DNA of 64,000 nucleotides from NCBI RefSeq assembly GCF_041261205.1, contig NZ_JBGCCH010000003.1:496001-560000 (forward strand). Reading direction: 5' to 3'. The position numbers and the translations under genes were made by a program. The stretch comes from Catenulispora sp. MAP5-51. GTDB lineage: Bacteria; Actinomycetota; Actinomycetes; Streptomycetales; Catenulisporaceae. Under the pieces are notes generated by a model, which worked only from the letters and a program-made list of their open reading frames with translations, did not search any database and was not told the DNA's origin. Shown piece after piece: positions 37,285 through 46,321 of the stretch (positions are counted from its first letter, which is position 1; each line of letters opens with the position of its first letter).

Positions 37285-37325
37285 CACAGGGGAAAGCTGC
37301 CGGCACCGTTCGGCAGCCCCCTGTG
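37285..37325 (+). promoter_or_regulatory. Two-tier hairpin between rpsQ and rplN
   Basis: CACAGGGG pairs with CCCCTGTG, and inside it GCTGCCG with CGGCAGC, with an AAA bulge on the 5' side and an 8-nt loop. It lies 27 bp before the rplN GTG, at the S10/spc junction. Confidence 0.65.
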
Positions 37326-37352
37326 AACCGGCACGACGAAGGAGATAGATAA

Positions 37353-37721
37353 GTGATCCAGCAGGAGTCGCGGCTCCGGGTCGCCGACAACACGGGTGCG
37401 AAGGAAATCCTCTGCATCCGCGTTCTCGGTGGCTCCAGCCGCCGCTACGCCGGAATCGGCGACGTCATCGTCGCCACCGTCAAGGACGCCCTGCCCGGCG
37501 CGGGCGTCAAGAAGGGCGACGTCGTCAAGGCCGTCATCGTGCGCACCGTCAAGGAGCGCCGGCGTCCGGACGGCTCGTACATCCGCTTCGACGAGAACGC
37601 GGCCGTCCTGATCAAGGACGGCGGGGACCCGCGCGGGACCCGCATCTTCGGCCCGGTGGGCCGCGAGCTGCGCGAGAAGCGCTACATGCGCATCGTCTCG
37701 CTCGCCCCGGAGGTGCTGTAA
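37353..37721 (+). CDS. rplN: 50S ribosomal protein L14
   Basis: 122 residues from GTG 37353, GAAGGAGA upstream. It contains [20 protein letters not shown] and [17 protein letters not shown]. It contacts L19 and 16S rRNA in the intersubunit bridge. Confidence 0.98.
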   Translation: MIQQESRLRVADNTGAKEILCIRVLGGSSRRYAGIGDVIVATVKDALPGAGVKKGDVVKAVIVRTVKERRRPDGSYIRFDENAAVLIKDGGDPRGTRIFGPVGRELREKRYMRIVSLAPEVL

Positions 37722-37724
37722 GCC

Positions 37725-38093
37725 ATGGCGTCGATGAACATCAAGAAGGGTGACCTGGTCCAGGTCATCACCGGTAAGGACAAGGGTCTGCAGGGCAAGG
37801 TCATCCAGGCCTTCCCGGAGACCTCGAAGGTCCTCGTCGAGGGCGTCAACCGGATCAAGAAGCACACCAAGGTCGGCCAGTCCGTCCGCGGGAGCAAGAC
37901 CGGCGGCATCATCACGATCGAGGCCCCGGTCCACGTCTCCAACGTGATGCTGGTCGTCGAGCACGAGGGCGCCAAGGTCGTCACGCGCGTGGGCTACCGC
38001 CGCGTGGAGGAGGAGCGCACGCTCGCCGACGGTTCCAAGAAGACCGTCACGCGCAGCGTCCGCTACGCCAAGCGCACCGGTAAGGACATCTGA
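37725..38093 (+). CDS. rplX: 50S ribosomal protein L24
   Basis: 122 residues, KOW domain [20 protein letters not shown] at the N-terminus. It initiates large-subunit assembly. Three bp after rplN and 1 bp before rplE. Confidence 0.98.
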   Translation: MASMNIKKGDLVQVITGKDKGLQGKVIQAFPETSKVLVEGVNRIKKHTKVGQSVRGSKTGGIITIEAPVHVSNVMLVVEHEGAKVVTRVGYRRVEEERTLADGSKKTVTRSVRYAKRTGKDI

Positions 38094-38094
38094 C

Positions 38095-38667
38095 ATGACC
38101 GTGACTGAGACTGAGACCTCGGTGCAGCCGCGTCTGAAGCTGCGCTACCGCGAGGAGATCGCGCCGGCGCTCAAGGAGCAGTTCGGCTTCCCGAACGTCA
38201 TGCTGATCCCCGGTCTGACCAAGATCGTGGTCAACATGGGTGTGGGCGACGCCGCCCGCGACTCCAAGCTGATGGACGGCGCTGTCAAGGACCTGGCGGC
38301 GATCACCGGCCAGAAGCCGACCGTCACCCGGGCCCGCAAGTCCATCGCGCAGTTCAAGCTGCGCGAGGGCCAGCCCATCGGCGCGCACGTCACCCTGCGC
38401 GGCGACCGGATGTGGGAGTTCTGCGACCGGCTGGTGTCGATCGCGCTGCCCCGTATCCGCGACTTCCGTGGCCTGTCGCCGAAGCAGTTCGACGGTCGTG
38501 GCAACTACACGTTCGGTCTGAACGAGCAGTCGATGTTCCACGAGATCGACCAGGACAAGATCGACCGCGTGCGCGGCATGGACATCACCGTCGTGACCAC
38601 CGCCCGCAACGACGACGAGGGTCGCGCCCTGCTGCGGCTCCTCGGATTCCCGTTCAAGGAGGCGTGA
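38095..38667 (+). CDS. rplE: 50S ribosomal protein L5
   Basis: 190 residues. It contains [20 protein letters not shown], the 5S-binding [19 protein letters not shown] and [19 protein letters not shown]. It binds 5S rRNA and the P-site tRNA region. Confidence 0.98.
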   Translation: MTVTETETSVQPRLKLRYREEIAPALKEQFGFPNVMLIPGLTKIVVNMGVGDAARDSKLMDGAVKDLAAITGQKPTVTRARKSIAQFKLREGQPIGAHVTLRGDRMWEFCDRLVSIALPRIRDFRGLSPKQFDGRGNYTFGLNEQSMFHEIDQDKIDRVRGMDITVVTTARNDDEGRALLRLLGFPFKEA

Positions 38668-38671
38668 TCAC

Positions 38672-38857
38672 ATGGCGAAGAAGGCCCTGATCAACAAGGC
38701 TCTCGCAAAGCCGAAGTTCAAGGTGCGCGGCTACACCCGCTGCTCCAAGTGCGGCCGTCCGCACTCGGTCTACCGCAAGTTCGGCCTGTGCCGTGTTTGC
38801 CTGCGCGAGATGGCGCACGCCGGCGAACTGCCGGGCGTCACCAAGAGCTCCTGGTAA
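38672..38857 (+). CDS. rpsN: 30S ribosomal protein S14, zinc (C+) type
   Basis: 61 residues, the short type Z form, often called rpsZ. Zinc ligands are seen in [10 protein letters not shown] and [10 protein letters not shown] (Cys-x2-Cys twice). The C-terminus [11 protein letters not shown] is complete. Actinobacteria often carry a second zinc-free S14 elsewhere under Zur. Confidence 0.98.
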   Translation: MAKKALINKALAKPKFKVRGYTRCSKCGRPHSVYRKFGLCRVCLREMAHAGELPGVTKSSW

Positions 38858-38865
38858 CTACTACA

Positions 38866-38931
38866 CGCCGCAGGTCCCCGCGTATGTGCACTCTGATCGG
38901 AGAGTGTGAGCAGCGCGGGGATACCACGGCG
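38866..38931 (+). promoter_or_regulatory. Long multi-stem hairpin before rpsH
   Basis: From the base upward: CGCCG/CGGCG, GGT/ACC, CCCCGCG/CGCGGGG, then an internal loop and CACTCT/AGAGTG with a 6-nt loop. Together 21 bp are paired in 66 nt. It lies 20 bp before the S8 start codon and is the most elaborate RNA fold in the cluster, so an S8-binding control site is possible. Confidence 0.6.
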
Positions 38932-38951
38932 AGGAAGGCCTCAGGCCGACT

Positions 38952-39350
38952 ATGACCATGACCGACCCGATCGCGGACATGCTCACCCGTCTGCGGAACG
39001 CCAACTCGGCGTACCACGACCAGGTGACCATGCCGTCGAGCAAGATCAAGACTCACATCTGCGAGATCCTCAAGCAGGAGGGCTACATCGCCTCCTGGAA
39101 GGTCGAGGACGCGGAGGTGGGCAAGTCCCTCACCATCGAGCTGAAGTTCGGCCCGAACCGTGAGCGTTCCATCGCCGGGATCAAGCGGATCTCCAAGCCG
39201 GGTCTGCGCGTCTACGCGAAGTCCACCGGCCTGCCGAAGGTCCTGGGCGGACTCGGCGTCGCCATCATCTCGACTTCGACCGGTCTGCTGACCGACCGCC
39301 AGGCCGCCCGCAAGGGCGTCGGCGGCGAAGTCCTCGCCTACGTCTGGTAA
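38952..39350 (+). CDS. rpsH: 30S ribosomal protein S8
   Basis: 132 residues from ATG 38952 ([20 protein letters not shown]); Streptomyces S8 also begins MTMTDP. It ends [13 protein letters not shown]-like. It binds the central domain of 16S rRNA and is the known spc repressor in E. coli. Confidence 0.98.
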   Translation: MTMTDPIADMLTRLRNANSAYHDQVTMPSSKIKTHICEILKQEGYIASWKVEDAEVGKSLTIELKFGPNRERSIAGIKRISKPGLRVYAKSTGLPKVLGGLGVAIISTSTGLLTDRQAARKGVGGEVLAYVW

Positions 39351-39368
39351 GGGAAAGGAGGAGAAGCA

Positions 39369-39911
39369 ATGTCTCGTATTGGACGGCTGCCGATCCCGGT
39401 TCCCACCGGCGTCGACGTCACCATCAGCGGGCAGGACGTGACCGTCAAGGGACCCAAGGGCACCCTGTCGCACACCGTCGTGGCCCCGATCACGATCGCC
39501 AAGGGCGAGGACGGCAACCTGGTCGTCTCGCGCCCGAACGACGAGCGGATCGCCAAGGAGCGCCACGGTCTGTCGCGCACCCTGGTCAACAACATGATCA
39601 TCGGCGTGACCCAGGGCTACACCAAGAGCCTGGAGATCTCCGGTGTCGGTTACCGCGTGACCGCCAAGGGCTCGGACCTCGAGTTCGCCCTGGGCTACAG
39701 CCACCCGGTTCCGGTCCCGGCTCCCGCCGGTATCACCTTCGCCGTGGAGAGCCCGACCAAGTTCTCCGTGTCCGGGATCGACAAGCAGCTGGTGGGCGAG
39801 ACCTGCGCCTACATCAAGAAGCTGCGCAAGATCGACCCGTACAAGGGCAAGGGCATCAAGTTCGCCGGCGAGGTCATCCGCCGCAAGGCCGGAAAGGCTG
39901 GGAAGAAGTAA
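39369..39911 (+). CDS. rplF: 50S ribosomal protein L6
   Basis: 180 residues, AAAGGAGGAG upstream of ATG 39369. It contains [19 protein letters not shown] and the C-terminal [19 protein letters not shown]. It lies by the sarcin-ricin loop. TAATG overlap with rplR. Confidence 0.98.
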   Translation: MSRIGRLPIPVPTGVDVTISGQDVTVKGPKGTLSHTVVAPITIAKGEDGNLVVSRPNDERIAKERHGLSRTLVNNMIIGVTQGYTKSLEISGVGYRVTAKGSDLEFALGYSHPVPVPAPAGITFAVESPTKFSVSGIDKQLVGETCAYIKKLRKIDPYKGKGIKFAGEVIRRKAGKAGKK

Positions 39912-40294
39912 TGGCTTTCGCAGTCAAGATCGGCAAGGGTCCGGCGAAGAAGCGCAACGCGGTCAAGCGCCGCCACCTGCGCGTCCGCAAGAAGGTCTCC
40001 GGCACGGCACTGCGTCCGCGCCTGGTGGTCACCCGTTCGGCGCGCCACATGGTCGCGCAGATCGTGGACGACGTCACCCGCGTGACGCTGGCGTCCGCCT
40101 CCACCATGGAGGACGGGCTGCGCGGCGGCGAGGGCGACAAGACCGCCAAGGCCAAGGAAGTGGGCAAGCTCGTCGCCGAGCGGGCCAAGGCCAAGGGTGT
40201 CGGCACGGTCGTGTTCGACCGCGGCGGCAACAAGTACCACGGCCGGGTGGCCGCGGTGGCCGACGGCGCGAGGGAAGCGGGGCTCGACCTGTGA
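39911..40294 (+). CDS. rplR: 50S ribosomal protein L18
   Basis: 127 residues. It contains [20 protein letters not shown] and [20 protein letters not shown]. It anchors 5S rRNA with L5. Confidence 0.98.
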   Translation: MAFAVKIGKGPAKKRNAVKRRHLRVRKKVSGTALRPRLVVTRSARHMVAQIVDDVTRVTLASASTMEDGLRGGEGDKTAKAKEVGKLVAERAKAKGVGTVVFDRGGNKYHGRVAAVADGAREAGLDL

Positions 40295-40325
40295 GCACTC
40301 AGACTACGAACGGAAGGAGCCTCTG

Positions 40326-40961
40326 ATGGCTGGTCCGCAGCGCCGCGGAGGCGGCTTCGGTGGGCAGAACAACCAGGGTGGCGGCGAGGGCGGCAACAAC
40401 CGCCGCGAGCGTCGCGACCGTCGCGGCGACCAGGCGCCGGTTGAGAAGTCGGCGCACATCGAGCGCGTCGTCACCATCAACCGCGTGGCCAAGGTCGTGC
40501 GCGGTGGCCGCCGCTTCAGCTTCACCGCCCTGGTGATCGTCGGCGACGGCGAGGGCACCGTGGGCGTCGGCTACGGCAAGGCGAAGGAAGTCCGCGACGC
40601 GATCGCCAAGGGTGTCGAGGAGGCCAAGAAGAACTTCTTCAAGGTCCCCCGCATCCAGGGCACGATTCCGCACCCGATTCAGGGCGAGCGCGCCGCCGGC
40701 GTCGTTCTCCTGAAGCCGGCCGCCCCCGGTACCGGCGTCATCGCCGGCGGCCCGGTGCGCGCCGTGCTGGAGTGCGCGGGCATCCACGACGTGCTGAGCA
40801 AGTCGCTCGGCTCGGACAACCCGATCAACATCGTCCACGCGACCGTGGCGGCTCTGAAGGGCCTGGTGCGCCCCGAGGAAGTCGCCGCTCGCCGCGGGCT
40901 CCCGCTGGAGGACGTGGCTCCGGCCGCCCTCCTGCGCGCCCGCGCCGGTGTGGGGAGCTGA
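40326..40961 (+). CDS. rpsE: 30S ribosomal protein S5 with Gly/Asn/Arg leader
   Basis: 211 residues from ATG 40326 ([20 protein letters not shown]), GGAAGGAG upstream. The first 40 residues are Gly/Asn/Arg-rich. Then the conserved fidelity loop [20 protein letters not shown] and [20 protein letters not shown] follow. It lies at the mRNA entry. No spectinomycin-type change is evident by eye. Confidence 0.97.
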   Translation: MAGPQRRGGGFGGQNNQGGGEGGNNRRERRDRRGDQAPVEKSAHIERVVTINRVAKVVRGGRRFSFTALVIVGDGEGTVGVGYGKAKEVRDAIAKGVEEAKKNFFKVPRIQGTIPHPIQGERAAGVVLLKPAAPGTGVIAGGPVRAVLECAGIHDVLSKSLGSDNPINIVHATVAALKGLVRPEEVAARRGLPLEDVAPAALLRARAGVGS

Positions 40962-40966
40962 GAGAC

Positions 40967-41149
40967 ATGGCCCGTTTGAAGATCACGCAGACCCGCTCCA
41001 AGATCGGGACCAAGCAGAACCACCGGGACACCCTCCGGTCGCTCGGTCTGAAGCGGATCAACGACACCGTGGTGAAGGAGGACCTCCCGCAGTTCCGGGG
41101 CATGGTCCACACCGTTCGCCACCTCGTCAAGGTCGAGGAGGTCGACTGA
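40967..41149 (+). CDS. rpmD: 50S ribosomal protein L30
   Basis: 60 residues from ATG 40967 ([20 protein letters not shown]), 5 bp after rpsE. It contains [19 protein letters not shown]. Normal short bacterial form. Confidence 0.98.
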   Translation: MARLKITQTRSKIGTKQNHRDTLRSLGLKRINDTVVKEDLPQFRGMVHTVRHLVKVEEVD

Positions 41150-41150
41150 C

Positions 41151-41591
41151 ATGACGCTGAAGGTCCACCACCTCCGCCCGGCCCCGGGCGCCAAGACCGC
41201 CAAGACCCGCGTGGGTCGCGGCGAGGGCTCCAAGGGCAAGACGGCCGGCCGCGGTACCAAGGGCACCAAGGCCCGCTACCAGGTGTCGGCCCGCTTCGAG
41301 GGCGGCCAGATGCCCCTGCACATGCGCCTGCCCAAGGCGCGGGGCTTCAAGAACCCGTTCAAGGTGACGTTCCAGGTCGTGAACCTGGACAAGCTCTCGG
41401 CGCTGTACCCGGCCGGCGGCGAGGTCACTGTCGAGGACCTGGTCGCCAAGGGCGCGGTCCGCGACAACGAGCTGGTCAAGGTGCTCGGCACCGGCGAGGT
41501 GTCGGTCGCGCTGCAGGTGAAGGCGCATGCCTTCTCCGCCTCGGCGAAGGAGAAGCTGGCTGCGGCCGGCGGCTCTGCTGAGGAGGTCTGA
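41151..41591 (+). CDS. rplO: 50S ribosomal protein L15
   Basis: 146 residues. It contains [38 protein letters not shown] and [17 protein letters not shown]. Last gene of the S10-spc cluster here: a T-tailed terminator follows, and secY is 820 bp away, unlike E. coli, where they adjoin. Confidence 0.98.
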   Translation: MTLKVHHLRPAPGAKTAKTRVGRGEGSKGKTAGRGTKGTKARYQVSARFEGGQMPLHMRLPKARGFKNPFKVTFQVVNLDKLSALYPAGGEVTVEDLVAKGAVRDNELVKVLGTGEVSVALQVKAHAFSASAKEKLAAAGGSAEEV

Positions 41592-41631
41592 GTCCTTAGG
41601 GCTTGGGTCTTGGGTTGAGTGTTAAGGGTTA

Positions 41632-41676
41632 GAGGGGCGCTGCTCCGGGCTTGGGCTCGGGGCGGCGCTCTTTTTT
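41632..41676 (+). terminator. Intrinsic terminator after rplO
   Basis: A 12-bp stem (GAG, 3-nt bulge, CGCTGCTCC with GGGGCGGCGCTC) with a 12-nt loop and six Ts. Confidence 0.85.
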
Positions 41677-41704
41677 GGGCTCAGGGGGTTGTGTGTGGGT
41701 TGCG

Positions 41705-41820
41705 TGGGTGCCTGAGATCAAAGGCAGGTGCCTCCGGCGGGTGCTCTACAGGGAGGGGCGCCCCCTGCGGACCTCCTGAAGGCGGCGGTCCGCGACTGTT
41801 CGGCTTTGTTTCGTGCGTGG
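41705..41820. repeat. Dispersed intergenic repeat, copy B
   Basis: 116 bp matching copy A (14606-14722) at about 92 percent. It starts TGGGTGCCTGAGATCAAAGG and shares GGCAGGTGCCTCCGGCGGGT and CGCGACTGTTCGGCTTTGT. It starts 29 bp after the rplO terminator, as copy A stands after the rplA terminator. Confidence 0.9.
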
Positions 41821-42400
41821 GCGCGTCACGTATATAGGTGGCGGTAAGGGTTGGGCCTGGGGTGTGGTCGAACATTTTTGAGGAATCGTTCGGCATTCGG
41901 CCTCGGTTGCCCGCGTCTCGGTTGAAGCGCGTGTCGGCAACCGGCTTTCTGTTCCGGTGGCAAGCCGTGGCCGTTGTCGGTGGTTGTGCTGGCGCCTCGG
42001 GTGCGGGCTGGGCCGTGGCGTGTTCGGGGGTGCTCTGCCGCAAGTCAGCGCTTCGCGGCGCTGCTCTGGCGGGGTTCTCGGCGGTGGGCTGTTCTTGCCT
42101 GGTGGCAAGGTGTCGCTTGTGCTGGGTGTGCGCGTGTCGGGGGTGGTCGTTGGTGCTGGTCACGGGGTTGTGTGGGGTCCTTTGTGCTTGGTCCGACCCC
42201 GACCCCCAGTAGTGCCTCGGGCACCCTGTGCCGAAGGCCCCTAGCCGACGCTCGCCTTCGCCTCCCTGCTATGCGTAAGATGGCGCAGGTCGGCCATCAC
42301 CCCGACCCGACTCCCGTGTGCCCTCCGAGCCCCGCGTACCTGCGCAGAGCCCGCGGCGCGCGGTCATCAGGACCCTTTGACAATCTGTCGCGTCAAGGCG
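41821..42400. other. G/T-rich spacer before secY
   Basis: From 41821 to about 42190 the plus strand is rich in G and T, with a CGGTTGCC/GGCAACCG stem at about 41905-41945. The opposite strand has a long open frame of Pro/Ala/Thr/His-rich composition but no ribosome site or recognisable domain. TAAGAT at 42276 is a possible secY -10 without a good -35. No gene is supported. Confidence 0.5.
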
Positions 42401-42410
42401 CAGGAGGACC

Positions 42411-43757
<1,347 letters not shown>

Positions 43758-43773
43758 CGGCGGTGATGACAAC

Positions 43774-43833
43774 GGCGTCGACGCGCCTCACCCGAAGCGG
43801 GCGGCACCGTGCCGCCCGTCCCATCGACGCCGA
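43774..43833 (+). promoter_or_regulatory. Nested hairpins between secY and adk
   Basis: Outer arms CGGCGTCGA/TCGACGCCG (9 bp) enclose a second 9-bp stem CGGGCGGCA/TGCCGCCCG with a 3-nt loop. It ends 15 bp before the adk GTG and may time or reduce read-through. Confidence 0.6.
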
Positions 43834-43848
43834 AGGGTTCCTCATCTA

Positions 43849-44526
43849 GTGCGTATCGTTCTCGTCGGTCCGCCGGGCGCGGGCAAGGGCACCCAAGCCT
43901 CGTTCATCGCCGGGCACCTGGACGTCCCGAAGATCAGCACGGGGGACATCTTCCGGGCCAACATCTCCCAGGGCACGCCCCTGGGAGTGAAGGCCAAGGA
44001 GTACCTGGATGCCGGGCAGTTGGTCCCGGACGAGCTCACCATAGACATCGTCCGCGACCGGCTCTCGCAGGCCGACGCGGCCGCCGGCTTCCTGCTCGAC
44101 GGCTTTCCGCGCAACGTCGCGCAGGCCGAGGAGCTGGACAAGATCCTCGCCGACAACGGGGTCGCCCCCTCGGCCGGCAAGGCCTACCTGGACGTCGTGC
44201 TCGACCTGGAGGTCGACAACGGCGAGGTGATCAAGCGGATCTCCGGCCGGCGGCTGTGCCGCAACGACTCCGGGCACATCTTCCACGTGGACTACAGCCC
44301 GTCCAAGACCGGCACCACGTGCGACATCTGCGGCGGCGAGCTCTACCAGCGCTCCGACGACGCCGAGGACGTGGTGCGCACCCGCCTCGAGGTCTACGCG
44401 GCCGAGACCGCCCCGATCATCGACTACTACCGCGAGCAGGGTGTGCTGACCACGATCGACGCCACCGGCGAGGTCGACGTGATCACCCGGCGCGCCTTCG
44501 CGGCGGTCGACGCCGCCCGCGGCTGA
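43849..44526 (+). CDS. adk: Adenylate kinase
   Basis: 225 residues from GTG 43849. P-loop [10 protein letters not shown] at 7-16, AMP-binding [10 protein letters not shown] and [13 protein letters not shown], and the long LID (about 127-165) with Cys in LCRNDSGH and Cys-Asp-Ile-Cys in [14 protein letters not shown], the metal-binding form with one non-Cys ligand that is usual in actinobacteria. It converts ATP plus AMP to two ADP. Confidence 0.97.
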   Translation: MRIVLVGPPGAGKGTQASFIAGHLDVPKISTGDIFRANISQGTPLGVKAKEYLDAGQLVPDELTIDIVRDRLSQADAAAGFLLDGFPRNVAQAEELDKILADNGVAPSAGKAYLDVVLDLEVDNGEVIKRISGRRLCRNDSGHIFHVDYSPSKTGTTCDICGGELYQRSDDAEDVVRTRLEVYAAETAPIIDYYREQGVLTTIDATGEVDVITRRAFAAVDAARG

Positions 44527-44571
44527 ACGACCCGCCGTATCCTCCCCAGCAGTCTCTAAGGAATTCCCAAC

Positions 44572-45399
44572 ATGCACGCCCACGGTGACGACGACGGCCT
44601 GATCGAGCTGAAGACCCCGGAGCAGTTCGAGGTCATGAAGCAGGCCGGAAAGGTCGTCTCACGAACCCTGGCGCTGCTGCGCTCGGCGGTCCGGCCGGGC
44701 ATCACCACCGGTGAGCTGGACCGGATCGCCGAGGAATCGATTCGTTCGCTCGGCGCCGCGCCCTCGTTCCTGGGCTACGGCGACTTCCCGGGCTCGATCT
44801 GCGCCTCGGTCAACGAGGAGATCGTGCACGGCATCCCCGGCTCGCGCATGCTGCGCGAGGGGGACCTGATCTCGATCGACTGCGGTGCGATCATCCCCGA
44901 CGAGGCCGGCAAGGCCGCCGTCGGGCGCTGGAACACCAAGGGCTGGCACGCCGACGCGGCCATCACCGTCGCCGTCGGCGAGGTCGCCCCGGAACTCGCC
45001 GAGCTGTCCCGGGTCACCGAGCAGGCGATGTGGGCCGGCATCAAGGCGGTGAAGGAGGGGGCGGCGCTCAACGACGTCTCCACCGCGATCGACGAGTCCA
45101 CCCGCTCGCACCCGCGCCGCTACGGCATCGTGCGCGACTACGGCGGCCACGGCATCGGCTCGGCGATGCACATGGCGCCGATGGTGTTCAACTACCCGGT
45201 GCGCGGCGAGCGCACGGTGCTGACCACCGGCATGGCCATCGCCATCGAGCCGATGCTGACCCTGGGCAAGAACAAGACCCGGGTACTGGCCGACGACTGG
45301 ACGGTCGTGGCTAAGGACGGCTCCTACGCCGCACACTGGGAGCACACGGTCGCGCTGACACCGGACGGTGTCGTGGTGACCACTGCTCCGGAAGAGTGA
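44572..45399 (+). CDS. map: Methionine aminopeptidase, type I
   Basis: 275 residues. The five metal ligands are in place: Asp103 (ISIDCGA), Asp128 (GWHADAA), His193 (GGHGIG), Glu226 (AIEPM) and Glu257 (HWEHT). It removes the initiator Met from new proteins. It follows adk by 45 bp, as in the usual secY-adk-map order; infA is displaced 6 kb downstream. Confidence 0.97.
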   Translation: MHAHGDDDGLIELKTPEQFEVMKQAGKVVSRTLALLRSAVRPGITTGELDRIAEESIRSLGAAPSFLGYGDFPGSICASVNEEIVHGIPGSRMLREGDLISIDCGAIIPDEAGKAAVGRWNTKGWHADAAITVAVGEVAPELAELSRVTEQAMWAGIKAVKEGAALNDVSTAIDESTRSHPRRYGIVRDYGGHGIGSAMHMAPMVFNYPVRGERTVLTTGMAIAIEPMLTLGKNKTRVLADDWTVVAKDGSYAAHWEHTVALTPDGVVVTTAPEE

Positions 45400-45484
45400 C
45401 CAGACGTGACCGACAGGGGTGAGCACGCCACGGGGTCCGTGGTGTCCGCCGCCTGGCGGCCCTGATTCCGGCGGACGATGAAGC

Positions 45485-46243
45485 ATGGCTCGTGACCGAT
45501 CGGCTGCCGCCCTGGCCGCCGCCGCGCTCCTGGCGCTCGGCGGCGTGGCCGGCTGCGGGGCCTCGAAGAGCTCCGCGAAGCCCGCGGCGGCTCCTGCCCC
45601 GGCGGCGTCCGTGCCGCCGACCCCGAGCCCGACTCCCGCGCCGCCGACCGCGGCCGATCTGAAGGCCCGGGTGCTGACCCAGGCCGACATGCCCTCCGGC
45701 TTCGTCGCCGACGACGACACCTCCGACGCCGACGGCGTCATGTCCTCGGCCGAGCCGGACTGCCGGTCGATGACCGATCTGATGAACAGCCAGGGCCACC
45801 CGGCCGGCGCCCGGGCCTGGGCCGAGGCCTCGTTCAGCCGCTCGCAGTTCGGCCCGAACATCGCCACCGGCCTGGCCGGCTTCGCCAGCCCCGAGGCCGC
45901 GCAGGAGCTGCTCGCCTCGGTCACGCAGGCGATGCGCAGCTGCACCAAGATCACCGAGACGGACAAGGACGGCAGCAGCTACGACTTCCTGGTGACGCCG
46001 CTGGCCTTCCCGCCGGCCGGGGACGCCAGCGCCGCGATCCGAGTGGTCGCCGATGTCGACGACCTGCCGGCCCAGGTGGACCTGGTGTTGGTGCGGGTCG
46101 GCGACACCCTGCTGTATGTGGCGGACACCAACTTCGGCAGTGCTGATCCGGACCTGACCCAGCAGGTGGTCACGCGGGCCGTGGCCAAGGCGGAGGACCC
46201 GGCGGAGCCGCGCTCCGCGCCGACCACGGTCTCAAGCCTCTAG
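45485..46243 (+). CDS. Secreted lipoprotein of unknown function
   Basis: 252 residues. The signal peptide ends in the lipobox LGGVAGC with Cys24, followed by an Ala/Pro/Thr-rich linker (25-56) and a globular domain with LTQADMPSGFVADDD and paired Cys (CRS, SCTK). The layout resembles PknH-type extracellular sensor domains and related actinobacterial lipoproteins, but the family call is tentative. It is convergent with the MMPL transporter. Confidence 0.75.
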   Translation: MARDRSAAALAAAALLALGGVAGCGASKSSAKPAAAPAPAASVPPTPSPTPAPPTAADLKARVLTQADMPSGFVADDDTSDADGVMSSAEPDCRSMTDLMNSQGHPAGARAWAEASFSRSQFGPNIATGLAGFASPEAAQELLASVTQAMRSCTKITETDKDGSSYDFLVTPLAFPPAGDASAAIRVVADVDDLPAQVDLVLVRVGDTLLYVADTNFGSADPDLTQQVVTRAVAKAEDPAEPRSAPTTVSSL

Positions 46244-46251
46244 TAAAGAGG

Positions 46252-46304
46252 GGCCGGGCGCGCACATCGCAGTGTCCTCGCACCTGCGGCATGCGCACCC
46301 GGCC
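46252..46304. terminator. Bidirectional terminator between lipoprotein and MMPL genes
   Basis: GGCCGGG-GCGC arms with one C-A mismatch enclose a loop that itself holds CGCAG/CTGCG. Confidence 0.7.
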
Positions 46305-46321
46305 GACGGCTGTTCTCCCGC

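Noticed and set aside
41681-42163. Minus-strand Pro/Thr/His-rich frame before secY
   Set aside because: Low complexity, no ribosome site, and part of it is the dispersed repeat; kept only as a finding on skew.
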